Assembly: GCF_000317225.1 (NCBI RefSeq)
Contig: NZ_AJLL01000009.1
Coordinates: 22,996 to 86,995 of the forward strand
Length of the DNA: 64,000 bases
Direction of reading: 5' to 3'
Source of the DNA: Fischerella thermalis PCC 7521
GTDB lineage: Bacteria > Cyanobacteriota > Cyanobacteriia > Cyanobacteriales > Nostocaceae
Each line of letters starts with the position of its first letter. The first letter of the stretch is position 1. The position numbers were made by a program, and so were the translations under genes. The notes under the pieces were generated by a model, which was not told the DNA's origin, did not search any database, and saw nothing but the letters and a program-made list of their open reading frames with translations. Of the stretch, positions 45,384 to 54,516 are shown piece after piece.

Positions 45384-47069
45384 ATGGAAAAAGGTTATAC
45401 AGATAAGGCATACCGTTGGAATCGCGAAAACTACTCGAGTAGACGGCGGTTTGTAGACATTTGGTCATTTGTATTGACCTTATTGTATAGACTCTGGCTC
45501 TACAACAAATCTTGGAGTTATGCTGGTGGAGTGACTGAAGCCAAGCAAGCTGCTAGACGCAAAGTGTTAGCAGTGTGGATTCGTAATACTCTGCTGGATT
45601 TAGGGCCGACCTTTATTAAAGTTGGGCAACTTTTTTCTACACGTGCGGATATTTTTCCTAGCGAATATGTAGAAGAATTGTCAAAATTACAAGACAAAGT
45701 GCCTGCTTTTACCTATGAGCAAGTAGAAACGATTATTGATCAAGAGTTAGGTAAAAAGATACCGGAACTCTTTGCCAGTTTTGAACCAATTCCTTTAGCT
45801 GCTGCTAGCTTGGGACAGGTACACAAAGCAGTTTTGCGCTCAGGTGAAGCTGTCGTTGTGAAAGTGCAACGTCCAGGATTAAAAAAGCTATTTGAAATTG
45901 ATTTAAAAATTCTTAAAGGTATAGCTCGTTACTTCCAAAATCATCCAAAATGGGGTAGAGGGCGCGATTGGATCGGAATTTACGAAGAGTGTTGTCGTAT
46001 TCTTTGGGAAGAGATTGACTATCTCAATGAAGGACGCAATGCTGATACTTTTCGCCGCAATTTTCGCGCTTACGGATGGGTAAAAGTACCACGTGTTTAC
46101 TGGCGCTATACTTCCTCACGAGTTTTAACTTTAGAATACGTTCCCGGGATCAAAATTAGTCAATACGAAGCTATTGAAGCTGCGGGTTTAGATCGTAAGC
46201 AAATTGCTCGTCAGGGCGCTCAAGCCTATTTACTTCAGCTACTCGACAATGGTTTTTTCCATGCTGATCCACATCCTGGCAATATCGCTGTTAGTCCGGA
46301 TGGTGCTTTAATTTTCTACGATTTTGGCATGATGGGACGCATCAAATCCAACGTGCGAGAAGGACTGATGGAAACACTATTTGGCATTGCTTCTAAAGAT
46401 GGCGATCGCGTTGTCCAATCTTTGATCAATTTGGGTGCATTAGCACCTGTAGAAGATATGGGTCCTGTGCGCCGTTCTGTCCAGTACATGCTGGATAATT
46501 TCATGGATAAGCCTTTTGAAAATCAGTCCGTAGCAGCAATTAGTGACGACTTATATGAGATAGCTTATGATCAACCTTTTAGATTTCCAGCTACATTCAC
46601 TTTTGTGATGCGCGCCTTCTCGACTTTAGAGGGTGTAGGCAAAGGTTTAGACCCAGAATTTAACTTTATGGAAGTTGCCCAACCCTATGCAATGCAGCTT
46701 ATGACGAATATGAATGGTTCTGAAGGCAATAGCTTTTTCAATGAATTAAGCCGACAAGCTGCCCAAGTTAGTAGCACAGCATTTGGTCTACCACGTAGAC
46801 TGGAAGATACACTGGAAAAACTTGAGCGTGGAGATGTACGTCTGCGTGTCCGGTCTATTGAAACAGAGCGTCTACTACGTCGGCAGAGCAATATTCAACT
46901 TGGCATAGCCTATGCCTTAATAATCAGTGCTTTTACACTTTCAGCAACGATTTTATTTGTCAACAATTATTTTTGGCAGGCAGTTTTTATTGGTTTGATC
47001 GCAACCGCAGTATTATGGTTGCTAATTAGACTGCTAATGCGTCTTGACCGTTATGACCGTATGTATTAA
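45384..47069 (+). CDS. ABC1/UbiB (AarF-type) atypical kinase
   Basis: ABC1 kinases are atypical protein-kinase-like ATPases involved in quinone and prenyl-lipid metabolism, often at thylakoids. The 561-residue product has the family motif KxGQ (LGPTFIKVGQLFSTRADIFP), the Ala-rich nucleotide loop AAASLGQVHKAVL, the catalytic Asp motif FFHADPHPGNI and DFGMMGRI. Two C-terminal hydrophobic helices (~510-555) should anchor it. The length is typical of cyanobacterial members. It is 15 bases upstream of a PP2C phosphatase gene on the same strand, so both are probably cotranscribed. Confidence 0.9.
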   Translation: MEKGYTDKAYRWNRENYSSRRRFVDIWSFVLTLLYRLWLYNKSWSYAGGVTEAKQAARRKVLAVWIRNTLLDLGPTFIKVGQLFSTRADIFPSEYVEELSKLQDKVPAFTYEQVETIIDQELGKKIPELFASFEPIPLAAASLGQVHKAVLRSGEAVVVKVQRPGLKKLFEIDLKILKGIARYFQNHPKWGRGRDWIGIYEECCRILWEEIDYLNEGRNADTFRRNFRAYGWVKVPRVYWRYTSSRVLTLEYVPGIKISQYEAIEAAGLDRKQIARQGAQAYLLQLLDNGFFHADPHPGNIAVSPDGALIFYDFGMMGRIKSNVREGLMETLFGIASKDGDRVVQSLINLGALAPVEDMGPVRRSVQYMLDNFMDKPFENQSVAAISDDLYEIAYDQPFRFPATFTFVMRAFSTLEGVGKGLDPEFNFMEVAQPYAMQLMTNMNGSEGNSFFNELSRQAAQVSSTAFGLPRRLEDTLEKLERGDVRLRVRSIETERLLRRQSNIQLGIAYALIISAFTLSATILFVNNYFWQAVFIGLIATAVLWLLIRLLMRLDRYDRMY

Positions 47070-47084
47070 TTTTTGCAAAAATAT

Positions 47085-47810
47085 ATGAAACTTCGTTTTA
47101 CCGGTATTAGTGATCCGGGACTTATTCGTTCTAACAATCAAGATGCTTACTATATTGACCCAGAAGGGCGCTTTTTCATTGTTGCTGATGGTATGGGCGG
47201 TCATGCAGGAGGTGAACAGGCAAGTCACATTGCTGCTTGTGAAGTGAAAAAGTATTTGCTTGACAATTGGGATTCTTCCCAAACCTCAGCGCAGTTGTTA
47301 GAAGATGCTCTCTGGCAAGCAAATCAAGCTATCTTACAGGATCAGGAAAATCATCCAGAAAGATCTGATATGGGAACAACAGCTGTGGTGGTGATTTTCC
47401 GCCCTGGAGAACCTCCCTGGTGCGCTCATGTTGGTGACTCTAGGCTATATCGCTTCCGAGATTCCCAATTACAACAAATTACTGAAGATCACACCTGGGT
47501 GGCACGTGCCATCAAAATGGGTGATATTACACCAGATGAGGCACGGATTCATCCTTTCCGTCATGTCTTGTCTCGCTGTTTAGGACGTGAAGACCTAGAT
47601 CAAATTGATTTACAACAACTTGATGTTAAAAGTGGCGATCGCTTGTTGTTATGTAGCGACGGACTCACAGAAGAACTAGTGGATGAAAAAATTGCTTCCT
47701 ACCTTCAAGAAAGCCTGCTTGTGGAAAAAGCTGCGATCGCCCTTGTTGAAGCTGCCAAAAAAGAGGGTGGACACGATAACATCACTGTTGTCATCGTTAC
47801 TCTGGAATAA
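47085..47810 (+). CDS. PP2C-type Ser/Thr protein phosphatase
   Basis: The ~241-residue protein has the PP2C metal and catalytic motifs: GLIRSNNQDAY, VADGMGGHAGGEQAS, MGTTAVVVIF, HVGDSRLYRF, SRCLGRE, LLLCSDGLTE and GGHDNITVVIV. This is the bacterial Stp1/PrpC class, which dephosphorylates Ser/Thr phospho-proteins using two Mn or Mg ions. I use the ATG that starts MKLRFTGISDPG. An upstream TTG adds four residues. It lies 15 bases after the ABC1 kinase gene. Confidence 0.92.
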   Translation: MKLRFTGISDPGLIRSNNQDAYYIDPEGRFFIVADGMGGHAGGEQASHIAACEVKKYLLDNWDSSQTSAQLLEDALWQANQAILQDQENHPERSDMGTTAVVVIFRPGEPPWCAHVGDSRLYRFRDSQLQQITEDHTWVARAIKMGDITPDEARIHPFRHVLSRCLGREDLDQIDLQQLDVKSGDRLLLCSDGLTEELVDEKIASYLQESLLVEKAAIALVEAAKKEGGHDNITVVIVTLE

Positions 47811-48386
47811 TTAGGGATCAGGGAGCGGGTATAGGCGGTCGGGCTTGTCCTCCTTGTCCTCCTTTTCTCCTAAATCCTACTCTCCAATACCCGATGCCCG
47901 ATCTCCTATCCCTTTTTGGTAAATATACTCATCATTTTGTTCAGCCTGAGCATTTTTCTGATTTACAACTTGATACATATAAACTTAATCTCTGAAGAAG
48001 TTTACCTACAGAGGGTGTTTTACTATCTTTAGTTGGTTGACACCTTGCGCTTTATAGGGTAAGGCGAATATAATTTACATTTATACCCTCTCTTTGATCT
48101 ATCGCAAAGAGTAATAAGGGAACTTCGCCGACCAGAGCGTTTCTGGAAAACCTAATTTTTACCGAAATTTCTTTAGGTAGACTTGAGGTTTATATCAGTA
48201 GGATGAAAACAAAGATATTAGGTTAGTCAAAAAATCCCCACAAAGGATATGGGCAAACTGTCAAACACTTGTTATCTTTCTTAATATAGATAAAGTAAGT
48301 GTCAGACACATAAGCGACTAGCCCAATAATCTCTTCGGATCCCTTGTAACCGAATCTAACCTTTACTTATTTTTCAGGAGCTAATT
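47811..48386. other. Spacer upstream of nblA
   Basis: No gene. The first ~130 bases carry GTCCTCCTT-type repeats. The remainder is the nblA promoter and long leader, with a GTGTCAGACAC dyad at 48299-48309. A convincing GTA-N8-TAC NtcA box was not found. Confidence 0.5.
48299..48309. promoter_or_regulatory. GTGTC-A-GACAC dyad upstream of nblA
   Basis: A perfect 5+1+5 base inverted repeat ~78 bases before the nblA ATG, next to AT-rich sequence. It could bind a regulator such as NblR- or NtcA-type proteins, but it does not match a known consensus exactly. AGGAG near 48377 is the nblA ribosome-binding site. Confidence 0.35.
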
Positions 48387-48587
48387 ATGGACAAACCTAT
48401 TGAGTTGACTTTAGAACAGCAATTTAGCATCCGCTCTTTTGCTACTCAGGTACAAAACATGAGCCATGATCAAGCAAAAGATTTCCTCGTCAAGCTCTAT
48501 GAGCAAATGGTTGTCAGAGAAGCAACTTACAAAGAATTGCTCAAGCACCAGTGGGGCTTAGACTCAGGTTCTAGCTGGGCAGCTTAG
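48387..48587 (+). CDS. nblA: Phycobilisome degradation protein NblA
   Basis: NblA is a small adaptor that binds phycobiliproteins and the Clp chaperone and drives phycobilisome breakdown during nutrient starvation. The 66-residue product has the family pattern LTLEQQFSIRSFATQVQNMS, QAKDFLVKLYEQMVVREATY and ELLKHQWGL, a helix-loop-helix. The length is normal. AGGAG is well placed before the ATG. It is monocistronic with a long upstream leader. NblS, encoded ~5.5 kb to the left, belongs to the pathway that regulates it. Confidence 0.95.
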   Translation: MDKPIELTLEQQFSIRSFATQVQNMSHDQAKDFLVKLYEQMVVREATYKELLKHQWGLDSGSSWAA

Positions 48588-49181
48588 GGTTTTGAGTCGC
48601 GGTAGGCGACCTCCTTCTCTTGCTAGGTTCCACCAGAGGAAAAGAGCTGGGGATGTCGGGGCGTCAACTTTGATAAGGGTGAAAATAAAAAACTTAACAC
48701 AATCAAGCTCCAAGATGTGGAAGGAAACCATAACATATAAGCTTGTGTGTTCTAAACGTTACCCGCGATAAATTCGTGTATTCCTAAAAATTACACTAGC
48801 TAAGTATTCATTACTCCACAACAAAGTACTTTGTTTAAAAGCACATTATTGTAATTTTTTAACCCAGCGATAGCACCAATGAAATGATTTTAAACGCTCA
48901 CTAGATGAGTACATTAGCACAAACCTTATGCAAAGGCACAGAGTTTCGGGCTTTTAGGTATAAACAATCTATACCTTTGCCCAGACTTTAGAGAGGGGTT
49001 ACTGTGCAACCTCTAGCTCATCTGTGTTTTTGAGTTTATATCTTTATTATTTATATTTCTTATGAGGGTATTTTGCAACTCCTAAACAATTTTTCTTAAC
49101 ATTAATTAATATTTTGCTCTCTTCACACAGCAATTTCATAGATGTGATCCAGTTCATTCCGGCTTTTTCCTTCATTTCAAA
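48588..49181. other. 594-base gap downstream of nblA
   Basis: No coding frame. Features are a GTCGC/GCGAC hairpin soon after the nblA stop (possible 3' end), a GGTATA/TATACC dyad near 48956-48977 and otherwise AT-rich sequence. A small RNA could be encoded, but nothing proves it. Confidence 0.35.
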
Positions 49182-50741
49182 TTAGCCTGAGAGGTCGAAT
49201 GGAGAATCTGTATCAATTGCTTGTAATTTTGCTAAGATTTGGGGCTTAAGTTTTTCGTACTCAAATTTAAGTAAATTTTTACTAACTTGGGGGTCATCTG
49301 AGGATGCCAATGATTTACTCATTCTTGCCCACTCTTCGAGTCTTTGACGTTGAGCAGAGGCAATTGTCGAAATTATGATGTGAGCGCAATGGTTTGGTGT
49401 TTCTCTAGCAAATAATAGTAGACGGTAGTAACCATTTTCCACGAGTAGGCGAGTAGTTTCCTGGGCGATATTTGTTTTGAGATCAAGATAATAAGGTAAC
49501 CATTTAGAACCATGCTTGCGGTTATAGAGGACAGTAATCCACAAGAGCATGGGATGAGGAGAAGTAATGAAAAGAAACTGATTATAACGAGTACAGACTA
49601 AACGCTTTTGAATTTCTGCTTGTGGTAGCATAACCCACAAAGCAGGTTTTAGTTCCCCATTGAGACGAATAGGGTGAGGAAAAACAATATTGGCAATGGG
49701 TTTATTTTGAGGCCAGGAAACTTGTTGTGCAATTTCATTATTTAATGGAGATATGCGCGAATCAGCGTCAGATTTGTGAGCAACATTAGTTTTTACAGAC
49801 GGAGGATTGATAATAGCAGGTAAATGAGTGGTTTTTTCTTGAGTACGTGTAAAATCATGCTGTTCAACAGATGTTAGCACTTTGAGAATTTCACCAATAT
49901 TTTGAGGGCGATCGCTTGGTGATTTAGCCAGACAACCTATGATCAAATTTTCTATTTGCTTAGGTAATTGTAATGTCGGGGCAACTTCAGCAAAAGTCCG
50001 TGGTGGTTGAGTTTGATGTGCTTTATACCATGCTCCAAAAGAATGGGTTGGTGCGACTAGGGGCATTTTGCCTGTGAGCATTTCAAACATCATCACGCCC
50101 AAACTATAAATATCAGAACGGTTGTCTAGCTCCTTACCCTCCATTTGCTCTGGTGAAGAATAAGCTAGTGTACCTAAATAGAAATTTGTATAATTGCTAT
50201 CTGCCTGTAGTAATTTAGCAATACCAAAGTCTAGAATTTTGACTAATTCTCCAAAACTAGCGTCTTGAACTACTAATATATTGCTGGGTTTAATATCACG
50301 ATGGATAATTGGGTAGATTTTGCCATCAATTGGAATTCCATCATGGGCGCATTGTAACCCTAAACAAATTTGACGCGCCAAGCTCAAGAATCTTGGTAAA
50401 GATAATTTTTGCTTACGAACAATCTGGTTTAGACCTATACCTTGTAAATATTCCATCACGTAGAACGGAGTATCATAGTCGTCTACGCCATAGTCCATCA
50501 CCCGAACAATATGAATACTTTTTTGTCCCAATAAAGCACAGGTTTTTGCTTCTCGTTCAAAACGCTCTTGCAATCGCATTTTTTTATTTTGAACTGACAA
50601 AGCCAAAAACTTAACAGCAACAGGTACGCCCCCCAACAAAACGTCCCTAGCACAATAAACTCGACCCATTGCTCCGGTTCCAATCAACTCTTTAAGCTCA
50701 TAGCGATTACTGAGTAAACGACCAACGTTGGGGTCTGACAT
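49182..50741 (-). CDS. Serine/threonine protein kinase
   Basis: The ~519-residue protein has an N-terminal eukaryotic-type kinase domain: GTGAMGRVYCARD (Gly loop), VAVKFLAL (Lys), HRDIKPSNILV (catalytic Asp), LDFGIAKLL (DFG) and SPEQMEG. The ~220-residue C-terminal region lacks a recognised domain and may be a sensory or binding part. No transmembrane helix is clear. I chose the ATG at 50741 (MSDPNVGRLLSNRYEL), where the domain begins. A GTG at 50828 adds 29 atypical residues. Substrates unknown. Confidence 0.87.
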   Translation of the reverse strand: MSDPNVGRLLSNRYELKELIGTGAMGRVYCARDVLLGGVPVAVKFLALSVQNKKMRLQERFEREAKTCALLGQKSIHIVRVMDYGVDDYDTPFYVMEYLQGIGLNQIVRKQKLSLPRFLSLARQICLGLQCAHDGIPIDGKIYPIIHRDIKPSNILVVQDASFGELVKILDFGIAKLLQADSNYTNFYLGTLAYSSPEQMEGKELDNRSDIYSLGVMMFEMLTGKMPLVAPTHSFGAWYKAHQTQPPRTFAEVAPTLQLPKQIENLIIGCLAKSPSDRPQNIGEILKVLTSVEQHDFTRTQEKTTHLPAIINPPSVKTNVAHKSDADSRISPLNNEIAQQVSWPQNKPIANIVFPHPIRLNGELKPALWVMLPQAEIQKRLVCTRYNQFLFITSPHPMLLWITVLYNRKHGSKWLPYYLDLKTNIAQETTRLLVENGYYRLLLFARETPNHCAHIIISTIASAQRQRLEEWARMSKSLASSDDPQVSKNLLKFEYEKLKPQILAKLQAIDTDSPFDLSG

Positions 50742-50931
50742 ATAAAATTGACTCCAATGTTCAAAAGTAGAAAACGATACAAAGGGTACTAATATCTTTG
50801 GCTTTGCCTTGTATTTTAGTTTGCCCACTTTTGACTCAGTTCATTAACTGTGGATAAAGGAATGTTAGTAGTTAGTAGTTGGTAGTTAGTTGTTAGCGGT
50901 TATTATTAAGCACTATCCACTTGGCAATTTT

Positions 50932-51426
50932 TCAGTTTGTACGCTGGCGTTCCAGACTCGCTTCCATTGTGATAGTTAAATAGTGACCAGCCATAATGCC
51001 ACTAGTTAGGTAGTAGCTGTCATCGTTCACTCGATGTAGAGTTTCAAAACCGCTGCGACGTTCGCGATCGCTCAGTACCCAGTAACGCTGCACAATTGTA
51101 TCTAAACCAATCCAGCCCTCGCCTTCAACTTGCCCTAAAATATTATGTTGTAGTAAAAAAGTATACTGCCGCGCACCTACATCTAAACGTCCTTTATACT
51201 GCAAGGCAATATCCGCGCGATCGCTACCAGGAAAAATCAACTTTGTTGCCATTGTGAACCAATTATCTCGATTCCAAGCCACCAAAGTCATACCCTTAAC
51301 ATTGATTGCTAGACCATCGCGTTCCAGCCAACTCCCTTGTAATACCCAGCGTCCGGGTTGCAATAAAAACGTGTGAGCCACCTTGTCAAATTCCTTGCCG
51401 TTGAGCGAGTACCGCCAAGATAGCAT
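50932..51426 (-). CDS. Conserved cyanobacterial protein of unknown function
   Basis: The ~164-residue protein starts MLSWRYSLNGKEFDKVAHTF and is rich in Trp and aromatic residues, suggesting a beta-barrel fold (GRWVLQGSWLERDGLAINVKGMTLVAWNRDNWFTMATKLIFPG in pieces). I recognise no family. The open frame runs further upstream through a minisatellite (HTPHTPPTPHT-type residues) up to 51621, which I reject as coding. A TATA-like start context is absent because the repeat abuts it. It lies between the kinase gene and anmK on the minus strand. Confidence 0.65.
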   Translation of the reverse strand: MLSWRYSLNGKEFDKVAHTFLLQPGRWVLQGSWLERDGLAINVKGMTLVAWNRDNWFTMATKLIFPGSDRADIALQYKGRLDVGARQYTFLLQHNILGQVEGEGWIGLDTIVQRYWVLSDRERRSGFETLHRVNDDSYYLTSGIMAGHYLTITMEASLERQRTN

Positions 51427-51433
51427 AGTATCG

Positions 51434-51599
51434 GTGGGGAGGTGGGGGAGTGGGGGGAGTGTGAGGAGTGGGGGGAGTGGGGGAGTGTGAGGAGTGGGGG
51501 AGTGTGAGGAGTGTGAGGAGTGGGGGGAGTGGGGGAGTGTGAGGAGTGGGGGAGTGTGAGGAGTGTGAGGAGTGGGGGGAGTGTGAGGAGTGTGAGGAG
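51434..51599. repeat. Minisatellite of GTGAGGAGTGGGGG-type units
   Basis: About 165 bases of variants of GTGAGGAGT, GGGGGAGT and GGGGGGAGT in repeated alternation between the 164-residue protein gene and anmK. All frames are open across it, which creates artificial Pro/His/Thr-rich extensions. Confidence 0.85.
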
Positions 51600-51615
51600 A
51601 ATAAATAGTAACAAA

Positions 51616-51671
51616 TGACAAATGACAAATGACGAATGATCAATGACAATTGACAATTGACTATTGACTAA
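51616..51671. repeat. Eight tandem heptads (TGACAAA/TGACAAT/TGACTAT)
   Basis: The units are TGACAAA, TGACAAA, TGACGAA, TGATCAA, TGACAAT, TGACAAT, TGACTAT and TGACTAA, exactly in 7-base phase. The last two heptads overlap the anmK stop codon and its final residues (minus strand). Confidence 0.8.
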
Positions 51672-52839
51672 AATTTATTTCTCCTAACAATACTCGTTTG
51701 CTTGCTCCAGTAACAGTTGGTAAGTTACCGGGAAAGCCTAATTGTCGCCAGTAGGCTAAGACTGCAAAGGCGATCGCTTCTTTGAAATCTGCGCTCAATC
51801 CAACTTCATCTGTTGTTAAAACTGGCACTGGTTCTAAAAGCTGTTGTAAGCGATTTTTTAAATAAAGATTGCGACTACCACCACCGCATAAAAACACTCT
51901 TTCTGGCAATTTTGGTAAAAAAGAGCGGTAATTGTGAACAATAGAAACGGCTGTTAGTTCTGTGAGGGTTGCTAGTAAATCTGCGGAATTGAGTTGGTAT
52001 GGTTCAGAATCTTTGATACACTCTTGTAGGTAATCAACACCAAATAATTCTCGGCCTGTAGACTTTGGTGGTGGCAGATGAAAGTACTCTTGCTCCAGCC
52101 AATGTTCAACTAAGGCATGACAAGGGGTTCCACTAGCAGCCCAAGAGCCGTTTTCATCATAGGTTTTTGTGCCATTTGTTAAATACTGTACTGCCAGATC
52201 CAATAAGCTATTTCCCGGTCCGGTATCCCAACCACGAATCTTTTCTAACCAATGATCTGGCTGAGAATCTTGCCGAGGAGGTAGATAAGTAATATTACCA
52301 ATGCCACCTATATTTTGAATACAACGTGCTTCTTGAGGATGACTGAATAAAGCAGCATCTACAGGCGATACAAGGGGCGCACCTTGACCACCAGCAGCAA
52401 TATCTGCTACACGGAAGTTATTTACAGTTGTTATACCTGTTAATTGAGCAATGACAGCACCGCGACCGAGTTGGAGAGTGTAACCTAAACAATGGCGGGG
52501 TGAAGTGTTCTCCCTATCTCCCACACCAGCTGGTCGATGGTAAACTGTTTGACCGTGAGAACCAATTAAAGTAGCTGGTTGGTGATCGACTTGAATGTTT
52601 TGTGCGGCTTGAGCAAAAGCAATTGCGATCGCATCATCTAATTCTGCCAACTCTGCCATTGAGATGGCTTGACCAGCACAAACAGCCAAAATACGTTTTC
52701 TTAGATCATCTTGGTAGGGATATGTTGCTCCGGCTACGAATTCTACTTGTAAATCAAAGCCTGTACCGGAAATATCTACTAAAGCAGCATCTATACCATC
52801 TACAGATGTGCCACTGATTAAACCGATGACGCGAGTCAT
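51661..52839 (-). CDS. anmK: Anhydro-N-acetylmuramic acid kinase
   Basis: AnmK phosphorylates and opens 1,6-anhydro-MurNAc released from peptidoglycan, giving MurNAc-6-phosphate for recycling. The 392-residue product has the actin-like motifs: [52 protein letters not shown] and LCGGGSRN. Length is typical. The C-terminal residues NFSQ and the stop fall inside a tandem heptad repeat. The AmpG-like gene at 14.1 kb and this enzyme would act in the same pathway, although MurQ is not in view. Confidence 0.95.
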   Translation of the reverse strand: MTRVIGLISGTSVDGIDAALVDISGTGFDLQVEFVAGATYPYQDDLRKRILAVCAGQAISMAELAELDDAIAIAFAQAAQNIQVDHQPATLIGSHGQTVYHRPAGVGDRENTSPRHCLGYTLQLGRGAVIAQLTGITTVNNFRVADIAAGGQGAPLVSPVDAALFSHPQEARCIQNIGGIGNITYLPPRQDSQPDHWLEKIRGWDTGPGNSLLDLAVQYLTNGTKTYDENGSWAASGTPCHALVEHWLEQEYFHLPPPKSTGRELFGVDYLQECIKDSEPYQLNSADLLATLTELTAVSIVHNYRSFLPKLPERVFLCGGGSRNLYLKNRLQQLLEPVPVLTTDEVGLSADFKEAIAFAVLAYWRQLGFPGNLPTVTGASKRVLLGEINFSQ

Positions 52840-52913
52840 ATATATTGTTAATGGTTGGTAGTTAGTGGTTAGTTATATCACAAAGCTTATGTTTTGCTGG
52901 GTAATTAGGCTAT

Positions 52914-53074
52914 CTAGTGACCTTTACCGTAGAATAGCGATGATTAATCAGATGAGAACATTTCTCAATAGAAAAACCTACTCCCAATGCTTTGTAAAAT
53001 CCAATTGCAAAAGCGATCGCCACTCCATCTCCTAAAGCCTGATTCATAACAAATCGAAAATTTTCACGCTGAAC
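52914..53074 (-). pseudogene. Remnant resembling a caspase/CHAT-type effector C-terminus
   Basis: The minus strand encodes VMNQALGDGVAIAFAIGFYK, then ALGVGFSIEKCSHL and a stop, without a start codon or the N-terminal domain. The motif family FVMNQxxGDxxAIxFAxGFYxALGxGxSxE occurs in many cyanobacterial caspase-, CHAT- or effector-associated proteins. The piece is too short to classify further. It lies in the 358-base spacer between anmK and the DMT gene. Confidence 0.5.
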
Positions 53075-53197
53075 CTATATCCCGATGAGACAGTGGTGAT
53101 GCCAAATTTCTTTTAAATGTTGTTGGTTGTTTGTTGTTTGATGTGTGGGGTCTTAACAAACAACAATCAACTACCAACTACTAACAACTATTGACTA

Positions 53198-54190
53198 ATG
53201 ACTAAAATTCATCAAACATCAGGTCGCTGGCGCTTAGGACTAGCATTGTCACTACTCACTGCTTTTTTGTGGGGAATTCTACCAATCGCTTTGTCAGTAA
53301 CATTACAAAAACTAGATGTATATACTGTCACTTGGTTTCGGTTTTTGATCGCGTTTGTTTTGTTAGCAATTTATTTAGGTGTACGAGGTAAATTACCTAC
53401 ACTAAGACAACTGCGTTCTACTTCTGGGAAATTATTAGCGATCGCAACAATTTTCTTAGCTCTTAATTACATTCTTTTCCTCCAAGGTTTGGCGCTAACA
53501 TCACCTTATAACGCCGAACTACTGATCCAATTAGCACCTTTGCTCATGGGTTTGGGAGGTTTAGTAATTTTCCGAGAACGCTATACACTAACTCAGTGGC
53601 TTGCCTTGGGAATTCTAACTATTGGCTTTATTCTCTTTTTTCACGAACAACTTTTGCAATCATTTATAGCAAGTTCTCAAAACACTAATACTTCTCATAC
53701 ATATCAACTATTTCTCAATAAAAATATTATTTTTGATTCATCTCGAAAATATCTACTAGGCAGTAGTTTAATTATCTTGGCAGCAGTCACATGGGCAGTC
53801 TATGCTTTAGCACAAAAACAGTTATTAAAATCTTTATCTTCATCCAATATCATGTTAATGATTTATGGAGGATGTACATTATTTTTCTCTGTATTTGCAA
53901 AACCAAAAACAATATTTAATCTTGATTACTTTCATGCTGCAACATTACTTTTTTGTGCCTTAAATACTCTGATTGCCTATGGTGCTTTTTCGGAAGCTTT
54001 GGAACATTGGGAAGCATCGCGAGTAAGTGCTGTATTGGCTTCGACTCCGATTATCACTTTATTGTCAGTAGAATTTGTATCAGTAATCGCACCTAATTTA
54101 ATCGCTCCCGAAAAATTAACTCTGGTAGGAATGTTAGGAGCAGTTTTAGTTATCACTAGTTCAGTAGCGATCGCTTTGGGTGAACGCTAG
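53198..54190 (+). CDS. EamA/DMT family transporter
   Basis: The 330-residue integral membrane protein has about ten hydrophobic helices in two EamA halves (ALSLLTAFLWGILPIALSVT in the first, GSSLIILAAVTWAVYALAQK starting the second). The family exports metabolites or drugs. The substrate is unknown. The start ATG is embedded in a GACTAATGACTAA-type intergenic repeat. A terminator-like hairpin follows. The region around residues 150-185 is an atypical polar insertion (SSQNTNTSHTYQLFLNKN). Confidence 0.82.
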   Translation: MTKIHQTSGRWRLGLALSLLTAFLWGILPIALSVTLQKLDVYTVTWFRFLIAFVLLAIYLGVRGKLPTLRQLRSTSGKLLAIATIFLALNYILFLQGLALTSPYNAELLIQLAPLLMGLGGLVIFRERYTLTQWLALGILTIGFILFFHEQLLQSFIASSQNTNTSHTYQLFLNKNIIFDSSRKYLLGSSLIILAAVTWAVYALAQKQLLKSLSSSNIMLMIYGGCTLFFSVFAKPKTIFNLDYFHAATLLFCALNTLIAYGAFSEALEHWEASRVSAVLASTPIITLLSVEFVSVIAPNLIAPEKLTLVGMLGAVLVITSSVAIALGER

Positions 54191-54263
54191 TAAAATTTTA
54201 TTTAATCAGTACTATTACTCTTGATTTAATTCAATTAAGAGGATTCTAAATATTTATGATTTG

Positions 54264-54287
54264 CATACGCAAGCGTATGTTTTTTTA
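54264..54287 (+). terminator. Terminator of the DMT transporter gene
   Basis: CATACG and CGTATG form a 6-bp stem with loop CAAG, followed by a T7 run, ~74 bases after the stop. The rest of the 326-base gap to 54516 has no gene. Confidence 0.7.
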
Positions 54288-54516
54288 TTTGATATGATGT
54301 CATCGTTAGAGTCAACTAGCTGATTTGCTCGACGACTAGATAAGTAACTCAACTTATCCAGTAAACTTAACTGAAGTTCAATATTGAATTTCTAAATTTC
54401 CAGAAACTGCAAAAAATCCGTACATTAGAGGCGCATCACAAAAACTAAACCCAGGGTGTAGGAATAACTACCACAATACACGCCTCGTCAACAACATCAC
54501 TGTGTATAGTTGAACG

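Noticed and set aside
51434..51599. Possible CRISPR array
   Set aside because: Units are contiguous and low-complexity, without unique spacers or cas genes nearby. The same holds for 58438-58735.
51386..51656. Several Pro/Ser/His-rich frames over the minisatellite
   Set aside because: All are artefacts of a stop-poor repeat. None has domain sequence or a proper start.
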